Notes under the pieces: generated by a model | Told to the model about the DNA's origin: nothing | Databases searched by the model: none | What the model saw: the letters and a program-made list of their open reading frames with translations, nothing else | Made by a program: the position numbers and the translations under genes | In this document: piece after piece, positions 21,098 to 30,844 of the stretch | How positions within the stretch are numbered: position 1 is the stretch's first letter | Layout of the letters: every line of letters starts with the position of its first letter | Assembly: GCA_030849805.1 (NCBI GenBank) | Contig: JASANZ010002196.1 | Coordinates: forward strand, 1 to 64,000 | DNA length: 64,000 bases | Direction of reading: 5' to 3' | Source of the DNA: Sergeia podlipaevii | Taxonomy: Eukaryota > Euglenozoa > Kinetoplastea > Trypanosomatida > Trypanosomatidae

Positions 21098-22357
21098 CTA
21101 CTCTGCGTCGCCTTCCACTTCTGATGGCGACTCTAGCGTAATGCCTGACGATGTCCCCATCGTACCGAACTGGTACTGGGCCCACATGAGGTGATACGGT
21201 TCCATGGCCCACACCCAGAAGGCGTCGGACAACACTGCGGCGGCACATACGCACAGTTCGTCAGCTGCTTCTGCGCTAACACCAGCATTGTGTACTTGAC
21301 CAAGTGTAGATAGCAGTTCGTTGAGCACCATGTCATCAAGCGCTATCGACTCTTTGCACGGCACCGTCCTCTCGCCTTGGTCGCTAAGCTGGAAGTTGTC
21401 CTTGCTGTGTTTGCTAGCACTGTTGGGACTACATACGTTGCGAAGGCTCCCTGACAGCTGTGCGACATGAAGCAGTAAGCTGCGCAAGAGAAGTGTCTCT
21501 GGAGTGAGAGCAGACAGAGAGATCTCGTCCTCTTCATCATCACCACCACTATTGCCGTTGCTACTCGCCAGATAAATAGCACTCTGAGCGGCAGCTGAAA
21601 ATCGTGAAAGGCGCAAAACAGAAGCCCACACGGGAAGTGGGAAGTCATGGCAGTAGCCACGCAGGAACGTGAGGGCAAATTCCCCAGCTTGCTCCTCACT
21701 AAATGACAGCGAGGTCTCACGATCACCGCTGCAAGGGTTGCCTTTGTTGCGTCCCAGGCGCAGTAGTGCCACAAAAAAGGCCTCGCCAAGCTCGTCTGGA
21801 GAAGCAGATGCCGCCATTTCGCCACTCTCTCCATTTCCTTTACCACCAGTAAAGGACTGATATCTCGCCAGCAATGGCGCCGCCACCTCTTTCCAGACCT
21901 TCACAGTGGCAAACGCAAGAGCTGCTCCACGCCGCTGACTGCCCAAGAAATGTGTCCGCCACGCTGGGGCCAACTCGCCGTGTGCCACCACGTCCCCTCT
22001 AAGGAGACTGCCGACATGAGCGGCAAAGGATTCGCATATTTGTGATTTGAGCCACGCGTCTCGCGTCACATCCGTTGCTGTCATCCCACTCGCACCTGCA
22101 CTTGCGACTGTCTCATCACTGTCGGCAAGCACCAAGGCAAGCGTGGCGGCGGTAACAAGATCTGCCTCTGCAGGAGTCGTCGTGCCACCGCCACGAGAGC
22201 TACCCACTCCTCCTGCTGTGGCTGTGGTGGTGGAGGAGCCTGCGCCAAGCGCGTAGAGGCTGTCAAGCTGATGAATAGTGTTAGAAAGCTCGGCGAAAAC
22301 CTGCGAGAGTTCATGACGTTCTGTATACAGCGAAGTCCCGTCAAAGTTCGGCATCAT
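21098..22357 (-). CDS. Hypothetical helical protein
   Basis: 419 residues beginning MMPNFDG; two tandem ATG codons are possible starts. Composition is Ala/Leu/Ser-rich and predicted mostly helical. A first helical segment (about 10-40) has the pattern LSxVFAELSNTIHQLDSLYAL. A Gly/Thr/Ala low-complexity insert follows, then helical blocks around 95-230 and 265-410, separated by an acidic insert near 290 (GGDDEEDEIS). No catalytic motif, membrane segment or signal peptide is visible, and I do not recognise the family. The protein ends in an acidic Ser/Glu tail. Reading frame, orientation and ordinary coding composition support a real gene. Confidence 0.8.
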   Translation of the reverse strand: MMPNFDGTSLYTERHELSQVFAELSNTIHQLDSLYALGAGSSTTTATAGGVGSSRGGGTTTPAEADLVTAATLALVLADSDETVASAGASGMTATDVTRDAWLKSQICESFAAHVGSLLRGDVVAHGELAPAWRTHFLGSQRRGAALAFATVKVWKEVAAPLLARYQSFTGGKGNGESGEMAASASPDELGEAFFVALLRLGRNKGNPCSGDRETSLSFSEEQAGEFALTFLRGYCHDFPLPVWASVLRLSRFSAAAQSAIYLASSNGNSGGDDEEDEISLSALTPETLLLRSLLLHVAQLSGSLRNVCSPNSASKHSKDNFQLSDQGERTVPCKESIALDDMVLNELLSTLGQVHNAGVSAEAADELCVCAAAVLSDAFWVWAMEPYHLMWAQYQFGTMGTSSGITLESPSEVEGDAE

Positions 22358-23086
22358 GAGAGAAACAAGTCAACACTGAAGTGGCTGCCAGCACTAGTAC
22401 TAAAAAATAAGGCCTAGTCGCGAGTTCCAGTGTTAACAACACAAGTGACCATAAATATGAATACGACAGAGTAACATGTACCTTAGTAGCAAAATAGCTA
22501 ATACACCAAACATAAAGAAGTAAAGAAGAAGGAAAAATAAATTGTAAAATATGTATTGCAACTGAGAGATACCAGGATAAGTTTAAACAGCAAACAGGGA
22601 ATAGAAAAAGGTTTCTAACCAATATGTGCATAGAAACAATAGTCTCTCATATTCCACAGTGAGACCCTAGGTACGCACATACAGATGGAGAGGGACACTC
22701 CGTCTTTCTCGCCCTGAAAGTTATGAAACAACTAACAATTATGTAGGCATAGTTATCACAATTTCCTGCTTTCTCCCTTTCTCTCTCTCAATCCCTTTCT
22801 ATTTCTTAAATAGTGGAATCCAACAGCAACAACAACAAAACAAACCAACAACAATATTATCATTTTCTTTTTTATAACAAACGAGAGAGATAAGGAGAAT
22901 ATTCTTATTCGAAAAGATTTAAATTTACAAAGTTTTTTTCTGAATGGAAGAACAGTCAAAAAAGAAAAAAAACAGTTCGCGAGCTACGTAATGTTTTCCT
23001 TCTGTTCTCCAAACACCTTAATCGTGTTGTGAGCATAGCGATTTATAGTAGAAAGGAGAAAAAAAGAAGGGGAGAAAACAAACGCT
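22358..23086. other. Intergenic spacer
   Basis: AT-rich spacer with A runs and CT-rich patches on the plus strand (22768-22791). No gene seen. Confidence 0.6.
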
Positions 23087-23731
23087 TTAAAAAGTATCGT
23101 TGACGCGGTTCATGACGGAGCGAATTCGGGTGTATACCTTCGCAGCGGGGCTACCACGAATGAGATCGCACAGAGCATCTCTTGCCACGCGAATATTCTG
23201 AGTGGTCCCCATGACCCAGATCTTAGTGTCGGCAAGCACGATGCGTGTGCGAGTGACGTTCTCGATGGTGTACTTGGTCTTACCATGAGAGCCACTTATG
23301 CGACCGATACAACGGGAGAGGTTGTCGCCTTGCAGGTTCGCACGTACATCCTTGATCTCAAACCCTTCAATGTAGACATCATCCATACGCAGAAGCGCAA
23401 TCGCATCCTTCACGTCGAAGCCCGCCACCACCGCCCGAACAAAGTCTTCAGCCTTCTGCAGCACCACCTTGTTCCCCGCAGCGGCTCCGCTCGTCTCACT
23501 GCCGGCGGCAGCAGTAGCTGGGCACGTGCGCAGATCCACCGAGCGGGACTTGAGGTTCATGCGAATCTCCAGTTTGCACTGTTCGACAACGGGTGTGTAC
23601 ACCTCCATCCATACCTTCTTGAGTGGAGGAAAACGATGGTGCGGGATCTTTACACTACGCACCTCAGCCACAAAGCCGCTTCTGCGCGCAGGGGCAGCAG
23701 TTGCTGCGCTAGCCACGGCAGAGGAGGACAT
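23087..23731 (-). CDS. PNO1: RNA-binding protein PNO1 (Dim2), 40S ribosome assembly factor
   Basis: 214 residues from the ATG at 23731; the frame above it starts with TTG. PNO1/Dim2 binds the 3' end region of pre-18S rRNA with the nuclease NOB1 and acts in late 40S assembly in nucleus and cytosol. Features: a basic N-terminus with the family motif (VKIPHHRFPPLKKVW); a first degenerate KH-like domain to about 130, including the DFVRAVVAGFDVKDAIALLRMDD block; and a second KH domain (about 135-205) with IGRISGSHGKTKYTIEN, the GxxG loop being GSHG, then the RIVLADTKIWVMG strand. Length fits the family, apart from an Ala/Gly insert near 85-95. The ATG chosen fits the conserved N-terminus. Confidence 0.93.
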   Translation of the reverse strand: MSSSAVASAATAAPARRSGFVAEVRSVKIPHHRFPPLKKVWMEVYTPVVEQCKLEIRMNLKSRSVDLRTCPATAAAGSETSGAAAGNKVVLQKAEDFVRAVVAGFDVKDAIALLRMDDVYIEGFEIKDVRANLQGDNLSRCIGRISGSHGKTKYTIENVTRTRIVLADTKIWVMGTTQNIRVARDALCDLIRGSPAAKVYTRIRSVMNRVNDTF

Positions 23732-24381
23732 GCACAGATACAAAAAGTAATAATAAAAATATTTGTGCGTGTATGCTAGTACTTTTATTTATTTACTTAG
23801 AAAAAGGCTGTTAGAGTAAACCTCCTGTAGTGGTACGTATGAGTGCGCGCGTATGTTACGAAAAGAAAGCGATAAAAAGTGGTGATACAGAAGGTAGATA
23901 AAAGTGGCGGAAAAGCAGTAAAAAGAAAAGATGAAGCTCGTGGTGTGTAAGTGAAAAAGGGAGCAGAAAAAAAAAAGAGAAGGGGCAATTCTTCGGCACG
24001 AGTCCATTCTTCTCCCTCTTCATGGGTGTATATATAAAAGACAATTTTTTTCATTAATTATTTTTCTTTTAATATGCCATGTGACTGGCATAGCATGTCC
24101 ATCTAGTAAAAAAAAAAGGTGGGGTAGGCAAAAGGCCTTTCCGCAAATCTATAAGCGTTGCCGCTCACGCCGAGCGGGAGTATAATAAAGCAACAATAAT
24201 AAATAAATAGATAAATAAATAGCGGAAACGAATATTCTAAAAAAAAACCAAAGTATACATGTGCATACATAAATTTATATGTATATATCTACGAAGACAA
24301 AGCAGTAAACAAATAGCAGTCTTAGAACTGCCAGGCTACTACTTGTATGTTTATTCCTCTGTCTTCTCCCTCTTAACTTCA
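23732..24381. other. Intergenic spacer
   Basis: AT-rich spacer. It includes a 21-nt purine run (23965-23985) and TA-rich stretches near 24270. No gene seen. Confidence 0.6.
23965..23985 (-). promoter_or_regulatory. Polypyrimidine tract upstream of PNO1
   Basis: A 21-nt run is all purine on the plus strand, hence C/T-only on the coding strand, roughly 235 nt upstream of the PNO1 ATG. AG dinucleotides follow. It is the likely trans-splicing tract. Confidence 0.45.
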
Positions 24382-26511
24382 CTAATCTAGTGCCAAGCGC
24401 GAGAGTTGCAAGTTGTCCCGCTCACTTTCTGTGTCACTCGTGGGGGCTGGTATGTACTGATCCGAGGCTCTAGCAGACAGCGAGGATGGCCTAGGGACCG
24501 GGGCAAGCTGCGACGTCACCCTCTCACTCACATACGAGTCCACAGTGCCCTCGTCACTGCCCCGGTTGCTGACGCTCCTCTTGAATTTGTCGTCCGCCTC
24601 ACTCGTGACAGGCGGTGCTTCATGGGGGATAGTGGTGTGATGGCTGCTCGTGTCCCATCGCGCGCCTATCACAGGTATCACTTGATGTGTCGTTGCGCCT
24701 GCTGCTCCGTCTCTTTGCGGCTGATCCAGCTCGAACATGTGCGGAAGACGCCCATCCCCACTAACACCGGCGCCGGTGGCACTGATATTAGCACTCACGG
24801 AGTTCGTTGGGCTTCCCCATCGCTGGGAGCTGCCACCGACCCCACTTGCGATCGTGGCGGAGCGCGGCACATCGATTTCAATGACATTCATAGAGGTTGG
24901 ACGCCCTTGTTGCTGCTGAAGTTGCTGAAAGCGTTGCTGCTGGAGTTGATACTGCTGCAGCTGTTGTTGGTGCCGTTGATGAGGATCCAGACCATATGAA
25001 GATCCTTGCTGCGCCATGATCACCGCGCCAGCACCATTGTGGTTGGTATGGTTGCCGAGATGGGGCTGTTGCTGCTGTTGTTGCCGCATCATGTGCGGAT
25101 GAACAGAGTCTGCAGAATACAGCTGACCCACGGCGTCCCCACCGCGAGTGCCCCCACTGGCGCCGCTTGAATTATACATGGAAGTGGTAGTAGTGGTGGC
25201 TGATGCGTGTTGCTGCTGTTGCGGAAGCATTTGATATAGTAGGGCATTACTGGGCCGCCGTGTGGACGCTATACTCGCTGGTGAATCATTTCCGCCTCCA
25301 CTGGCTACCAGTAGCACATGGGTAAGCGCTGTCTCTAGCTGCTGTACATGGCGCTCCGTTCCTTCCAGACGTAGTGCGAGGGTCTGAATACGCTCCTTCG
25401 CAGTGGCCAGCTCTTGAGCGAGGATCACCGGAGGAGGAGGGGGTGACGATGAGGGAGAGGTGCCGCCTCTTATTTTGCCATCAGCACCCATGCCGACACA
25501 CTGCACAAGCAGCTCTAGCCGATTGACATCCCGCCTACACGCCCGCATCTCACTACCGCGTGTGACGCTATCGTCCATGAGCACTCGCACATCCCCAGTG
25601 CATCGGTTCACGGCTTCAGCAATGCTGCTCACCAACCCTTGCAGCCGCGACACGTGTGCCTCCAGCGCGTCGCTCTGCTCCCCAAACGTCCTCACCTTCT
25701 CTCGTAGCAGCAGCATTAACTCCTCTCGGTGCCGAGACGCGAGGGCCTCCAAGTCTGCTAAGGAGCTCTGCACCGCATCGGTGTTGCTGCGCGCCAGCTC
25801 CGTTAGCCTGCGCTCGCTCCGCTGCTCACCCGCCCGTACGGCCGCCTCGAGGCCCTGCACGCTATCCCGCAGCACCGCCAAGTCTCCCGCCCAACGCGCC
25901 ATGCCAGAGTCTACCGAGGCCCTATGTGACTGCGCCGCAAGCTGAGCAGCCTGCAGCCCTTCCGCTGCCATGCGACGCGCCGCACGTTTTTCCTCCGCCC
26001 ACTCATTACGCAGTGCCGTCCGGTCCTCCTGTGCAGCCTCTTGGCGCTCACGCAGTGAAGCCACTTCGCTAAGGAGGCCTCGAAGCTGAGTTTTGACTTG
26101 CTCTTCTACCACAGCGGCGATTGTTGTAGCGAAGTTCGCCTCCATCCACCGTGCCACCTCGCGTTGCACTTCAGCAGAGCCCACGAGTGAGGCGGCAAGG
26201 TTCGCAGCTGCTAGGGTGGCGCGAGGGGAAGGAGTAGCAGCAGCAGCAGGAGATACAGCATCTGCTGCTGCTGCTCTTGTTGTTGATGTTGTTGCAGTCG
26301 TCGCGCCACTGAGGGACACTACGTGAGGGGTTTGATACGAATCTCCAGGAAACGTAATACCAGCAGAGCTTGGATACAGGTTAGCATAGCGAGTGTACAG
26401 TGAATCGCGTTGGGAGTTGGTCTTCTCTAGTATGTTCTGCATTTCTTTGTTGATCTCGTGTAAGCGCGTGTTGAAGAGAGCGTCCTCCTCCTTGGCGTGG
26501 AGGAGGTCCAT
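24382..26511 (-). CDS. Hypothetical coiled-coil protein with poly-Gln tracts
   Basis: 709 residues from the ATG at 26511. The open frame extends 45 codons further, but that extension begins at TTG and encodes AT-rich leader-like residues, so it was excluded. Residues 1-35 form a short coil (MDLLHAKEEDALF). Residues 60-110 are Ala/Thr/Ser-rich. A long coiled coil spans about 113-340, rich in Glu/Arg/Leu/Ala with only one or two helix breakers, followed by a Pro/Ser/Gly hinge and a short coil (about 363-400). The C-terminal 300 residues are low-complexity, with repeated Gln blocks around 480-560, then Ser/Gly. No motor or enzymatic motif is visible. A structural role, perhaps in cytoskeleton or flagellum, is possible but unproven. 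Confidence 0.8.
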   Translation of the reverse strand: MDLLHAKEEDALFNTRLHEINKEMQNILEKTNSQRDSLYTRYANLYPSSAGITFPGDSYQTPHVVSLSGATTATTSTTRAAAADAVSPAAAATPSPRATLAAANLAASLVGSAEVQREVARWMEANFATTIAAVVEEQVKTQLRGLLSEVASLRERQEAAQEDRTALRNEWAEEKRAARRMAAEGLQAAQLAAQSHRASVDSGMARWAGDLAVLRDSVQGLEAAVRAGEQRSERRLTELARSNTDAVQSSLADLEALASRHREELMLLLREKVRTFGEQSDALEAHVSRLQGLVSSIAEAVNRCTGDVRVLMDDSVTRGSEMRACRRDVNRLELLVQCVGMGADGKIRGGTSPSSSPPPPPVILAQELATAKERIQTLALRLEGTERHVQQLETALTHVLLVASGGGNDSPASIASTRRPSNALLYQMLPQQQQHASATTTTTSMYNSSGASGGTRGGDAVGQLYSADSVHPHMMRQQQQQQPHLGNHTNHNGAGAVIMAQQGSSYGLDPHQRHQQQLQQYQLQQQRFQQLQQQQGRPTSMNVIEIDVPRSATIASGVGGSSQRWGSPTNSVSANISATGAGVSGDGRLPHMFELDQPQRDGAAGATTHQVIPVIGARWDTSSHHTTIPHEAPPVTSEADDKFKRSVSNRGSDEGTVDSYVSERVTSQLAPVPRPSSLSARASDQYIPAPTSDTESERDNLQLSRLALD

Positions 26512-27960
26512 CCTTCTTGTTTTTCGTTTTTTCCTCAGATATATTTTCTTTTTAAAGGCAAAAAAAAATGGATCAGAACTAACAAATATTTTTGTTAGCA
26601 ATAGAAATATATATATATATATATAGTTGTTGTATCTATGCGGCAAGGACTGGCTAGATTCTACTCTCTTTTCACCCCTTTATTATTATTATTGTTATTC
26701 GGAACGCTTTACAAGTGCTCAGTCTGATTAAAGTGACTGGCTAATTGCACCTCCTTCCTCCCCTTCAATGCGTTGCTCTCCTTTGTATTGGCTAAAGAAA
26801 GTTCTGTAGTGATCCCACCTTGTAAAAAAAAAAAGGCCTCTACGAATCTATCTATCTATGCGGATGATTGTATATATGTATGTATGTGCCGCTAAGTGCG
26901 CCTCAAGTCGTAGCATCACACGGAACAATAGAAAAATGTACGCAGATACAAAAAGTTACCAGTAAAACGGAAGAGGAACAAAGAAGTTACGTAAAGGTAC
27001 TTGGAGAAAATTTGGTTTGCATGCAAGAGAAAAAAAATATCTCGTTCAACTGAATTGGGCTAACATTGCTTTTTTTTTGCCTTTTTTTTTGTTGCTTTCC
27101 CAAGTAAGCAATATTTATTAGTGCAGCCACCTTCCTCGTGGGTGCGCAAAAGGAGAGAGCAAAAACCACATAAAAAGACCGCCGCACCTCCCTCCCTTCT
27201 TCAGGGGAACACTAAATCCCCCACACAAAGAGAGGGAGAAAGAGAGAGAGGGAGAGAGAGACATGCCGCTCAAAACACCAAAACAGAAAGAGGGGAAGGA
27301 TCCACTAGTCCTATGTTTAAAGAGAACGGAACAAACAAACAAATCAGTGGATTCATCCACTCACAAAGCGTCGGCACACACACACACACACGCACACACA
27401 CAAACACACGCGCTAAACGTAAATGTCATTTCTAAAGCGTAAGTGCTCTCATCCCCCCTCTCTTGGTTACTTGTTTAGTTCTTTGCTTGCAGTGCCTATG
27501 TAAGAGCCTTTTCTCATGGCTACACTCAAGAAGGAGAAGCATTCAAACAACAACAAAAACAAAAACACAACTAAAGAAAGAAAGCGAGAAACCCACATAG
27601 TACTTCAAGAAGAAAAAATGGAATGGTGAACAGAAAAAAAAAATAGAGGTAACACAAAATCCCAAGTAAAGGGAATTCATAAGGATAGCAAAAAAAAATA
27701 ATCGAATTATAAAAGGAAACTACTTACAGTGAAAAAAAAGGCGAACAGTGTTTAACTGCAATTCTGCTAGTTGCTATCAAAGCTGCAATGCTCTGCATTT
27801 TTATTCACTTTTATTTATTCTTCTAGTGACAGAAAATTGCAATAAGGGGGGAAAGAGGGTGAGCGCCGTGAGTCACACACATACCCACACACATGCGTAC
27901 ATAGCAGGCGTATTGTATTTGTTTTTGTTTTCAAGCGTCACCCTGATCACATGTTTTCTG
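26512..27960. other. Intergenic spacer, 1.4 kb
   Basis: AT-rich spacer with a TA run near 26608, a GA-rich stretch near 27230-27262 and a CA repeat at 27375-27409. Short open frames on both strands are low-complexity. No gene supported. Confidence 0.55.
27375..27409. repeat. CA microsatellite
   Basis: Imperfect CA repeat with single interruptions. It lies downstream of the coiled-coil gene and upstream of nothing recognisable on this strand. Confidence 0.85.
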
Positions 27961-29196
27961 CTAGCTATGATCTCCATGCTTTCCGTCTTCCTTATGGTTT
28001 TTCTTGGCCTCCTTTTCGGTCTTCTTTGCCCCTTTCTCTGTGTGCTTCTCCGCCCTCTTGGCTTCACTTCCCGCCTTCTTGGTCTCCTTCTCGGCTTGCT
28101 TCACCCTCTCCTTGGCCTCCTTGAGCTCCTCCTTGAAGTCTTTCAACTCCTGCTTGCGCTCCTCAAAGTTCTTGGGATAGGGCGTCTCACGCGGGTGCCA
28201 TACTAGCGGCTCTGCTGGAAGGTTATGGCGACTGCGGTGATACGAGTCGTAGAGATACTCTGCGAGGAGCTGGGAGAACAGCTCAGGAAACTTCTCGTAC
28301 ACACTTGGCTTGTCGTCAGTGTAAAGAAACTCCACCTTGGTGCGGGTAGCAGGGTCGATGACGGGGTAAAACAACTTGTACAGGACCCAGAACATGGTTG
28401 GAGGGTTAATGCAGATCATCTTGCCCAGACGTTCAGGATAGTGGTCCTGGATAGCCCTGATCACGGAGAGCCCCATGGAAGGCTTACCGTCGTGGATATG
28501 CGAATAGGTCTCGAAGTCCGTTAAGCATACCCACTTCTCCACACCCTCCGGCATGAGAGCGATGAGGTGGTTGAACATGCATACCATGTGACGCAACGGG
28601 TTCTTGCGCTCTGGGCCCCAACGCATGGACATAAACAGCACCGGACGGTGCTCGTTGTCCCAGCCAACAAACTGACTCATATGTTCATTCGGGTTCTTAA
28701 GGCATCCTTCACATTGCCACGTGTCTGCGCCAGTTTCGTTACGCCACTTCACTGAATTCTCGAGCATAGTGAGGGCCTTGCCCGGGTGAAAGCTGCGAGC
28801 AACAAGATAGCGCAGCGTCTCCCATGCAGTGTTCTTCTCCGGGTTGAACCACTCAGCGGCCTTCACAGTGGCACGGAACGTGTTGAAAATTTCCTTCTGC
28901 TCGGGGCTCAACTCGGCAAAGCGCTGCTCCCACGTTTTTACCACTGCTGGTGGCCGGATCTTAGCGGCCTCCTCCTCACTGGTGAGATAATATGGGATCT
29001 GGAAGCCATTATTCAACTTAGGCGTCACGAAGAACTCGGGAGGCAGGTGAAGTTCATTGACGGAAGAGTTAGGCTCATTCGGTGGCGGCGGTGCCCCACT
29101 GCTTCCCTCAATGGTAGCCGCTTCCTCGCTGCGCTGCGACTCGACAGGCTTCTGGGAAGCGATATCGTGTTCGTCAGCTGGCATTGCCTCTTGCAT
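27961..29196 (-). CDS. CRAL-TRIO / Sec14-like lipid-binding protein
   Basis: 411 residues. Sec14-family proteins bind or exchange phospholipids and other hydrophobic ligands between membranes. After a Ser/Glu/Pro-rich N-terminus (1-55), residues ~85-150 form a CRAL-TRIO-N type helical region (…TLRYLVARSFHPGKALTMLENSVKWR). Residues ~165-320 are the lipid-binding lobe with RPVLFMSMRWGPERKNP, WVCLTDFETYSHIH, IRAIQDHYPERLGKMICINPP and FWVLYKLFYPVIDPATRTKVEFL, all in the family order. The C-terminal ~70 residues are an unusual Lys/Glu coiled or single-helix tail ending KHGDHS, absent from canonical Sec14. The start is an ATG with another four codons on; the stop is TAG. The domain call is firm, the ligand unknown. 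Confidence 0.92.
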   Translation of the reverse strand: MQEAMPADEHDIASQKPVESQRSEEAATIEGSSGAPPPPNEPNSSVNELHLPPEFFVTPKLNNGFQIPYYLTSEEEAAKIRPPAVVKTWEQRFAELSPEQKEIFNTFRATVKAAEWFNPEKNTAWETLRYLVARSFHPGKALTMLENSVKWRNETGADTWQCEGCLKNPNEHMSQFVGWDNEHRPVLFMSMRWGPERKNPLRHMVCMFNHLIALMPEGVEKWVCLTDFETYSHIHDGKPSMGLSVIRAIQDHYPERLGKMICINPPTMFWVLYKLFYPVIDPATRTKVEFLYTDDKPSVYEKFPELFSQLLAEYLYDSYHRSRHNLPAEPLVWHPRETPYPKNFEERKQELKDFKEELKEAKERVKQAEKETKKAGSEAKRAEKHTEKGAKKTEKEAKKNHKEDGKHGDHS

Positions 29197-29871
29197 TGCC
29201 TCTTGCTTTTCTTGTTGTGGTTTTCTCCCCAGTCAAGTTTTTGACCTGTTGCTTTCAGTCCTCTATTGTGCGAACAAAAAAAATCTCCTTAGCAAAAGGT
29301 AAAAAAAAGAACAATTCAATACGCCGTACTGCCTCAGTAACAATAACAAAAGCAATAACGACACTAAATAAAGAAGCAAATTTATGTATTGTCGACTCGC
29401 GTGTTATATATATATATACTTGCTACCTCTTCTTATTCTTTTTCCGTTGCAGTGTTGCAGTCAATTTCCGGTATGTATGAATGGGTTCACTGAGTGCGTC
29501 ACCCAAACTGTAGTATAATTTTAAAAAGGAAAAGTGCTTTGAACGAATAATAAGAGAGTAAGGGCAACGGCGATAACTGTGTCGTCAGTAGAAGATTTTC
29601 TTTGAAGCTTTTCAGCTGTGTCCACTTTTTTTTTTTAAACCTAAAACAAACAACGTCAAGACAAAAAACAAAAAGGGAGTAAGAGACGCATTTGTGATGT
29701 TGACATGTAGTGCACCCATACTCAAGAACCGAAGGGCGTGGTCACCACACAACTCTAAACATGCAGCTTTTTTTTTTTTTTGCTTGTCATTTTGAATACA
29801 GTTTTTTTTTGTACTAGTAGGCATTATCTTAAAAAGTGCAAGGAACTCCCCCCCCCCCACAATCCTCTCTA

Positions 29872-29914
29872 CCCCTGTGGGGTCCCAAGGGTTGTTGTCG
29901 ACGCAGGCCCTTGG
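29872..29914. other. GC-rich double hairpin
   Basis: Two adjacent perfect inverted repeats: CCCC-TGT-GGGG (29872-29882) and CCAAGGG...CCCTTGG (29885-29891 with 29908-29914, 16-nt loop). They stand out in an AT-rich spacer. Possible small RNA or 3'-UTR structure; no family recognised. Confidence 0.45.
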
Positions 29915-30085
29915 TTGTGAGATGGATTTGGAAAAAAAAGTAGTAGCAAATTCTTTTTTTTTTTTTTTTTACAAACCCTTGTGGAGGAGAGAAGTCCAAA
30001 GCAGCAAGTACAAGAAACTACAGTAAATAGTAATAAATTTAAACCCCGTGTACCAAGCATGCCGATGATAGAAGTTCTCCACTAA

Positions 30086-30106
30086 AGAGAGAACAGTGTT
30101 CTCTCT
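30086..30106. other. 21-nt palindrome
   Basis: Perfect dyad symmetry of ten pairs around a central G (AGAGAGAACA / TGTTCTCTCT). Function unknown. Confidence 0.4.
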
Positions 30107-30844
30107 CTCACTCCTCCTCGTCTTCATTTACATCGCAAGCTCTCTTTATGAAGATAATAATAAACAAAATATTATTAAAGCACAAGTAAAGCGGGGAAAA
30201 GGTAAAAAAAAAAAACGTGTTCGTTGCTTCCGTAATTTCACTCTGTTCCTAATAAAGTAAACTCGCGGACAGACAACAAAACGAGTCTTATTCATTTTTT
30301 CTTTGACCTGCTTGCTTGTTTCCAGCATTTCCTACCAAAAAAAAATTAAAAAAAAGAATTTCCGCTATCAACTGAATCGTAACACTATCTCCTTCTCTCC
30401 TCTCTCTTTTTAAAGCAAAGGATGACAATAGTTTTTTTTTTCCTTTTATAGCATCTGCTTGTTGCTTGTATTACTGTTGTGTGTGCGCACATGAAGAAGA
30501 CTCTGAACAAGTACATGGACTCTTTCTTTTCTTCTCTTCCCTGGCCAGCAAAGTGTCCTCTAGTAAATACTAGGCGTTTATGGTGCACCGTTTTTCAAAA
30601 AAGAGAGCTTCAAGCAACAAGATACGCTCTATCGAATTAGATAATAATTGTAATGAAAGTGAAAACAAAAACAAAAAAAAGTTTAAGAAAAGCAACAACG
30701 AAAAGTAGAGCGAATGGAAAAAAAATGCACACTAGCTCTTCCGGATTACTTGTGCTGGCGCTGTTGCGACTGTGGCGGCTGTGATAGATTTTGCGCACCG
30801 CCGTCCTCAGAGCCTCCACTGCACTGCGGGCATCCGTGGATGAT

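Larger units (their letters stand above)
29197..30844. other. Intergenic spacer, 1.6 kb, with structured elements
   Basis: AT-rich spacer. It holds a paired set of GC-rich hairpins at 29872-29914, a 21-nt palindrome at 30086-30106 and long T/A runs (around 29770 and 29954). The stretch 30735-30844, just past the MATE stop codon, has coding-like composition (see findings). No complete gene is supported. Confidence 0.55.
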
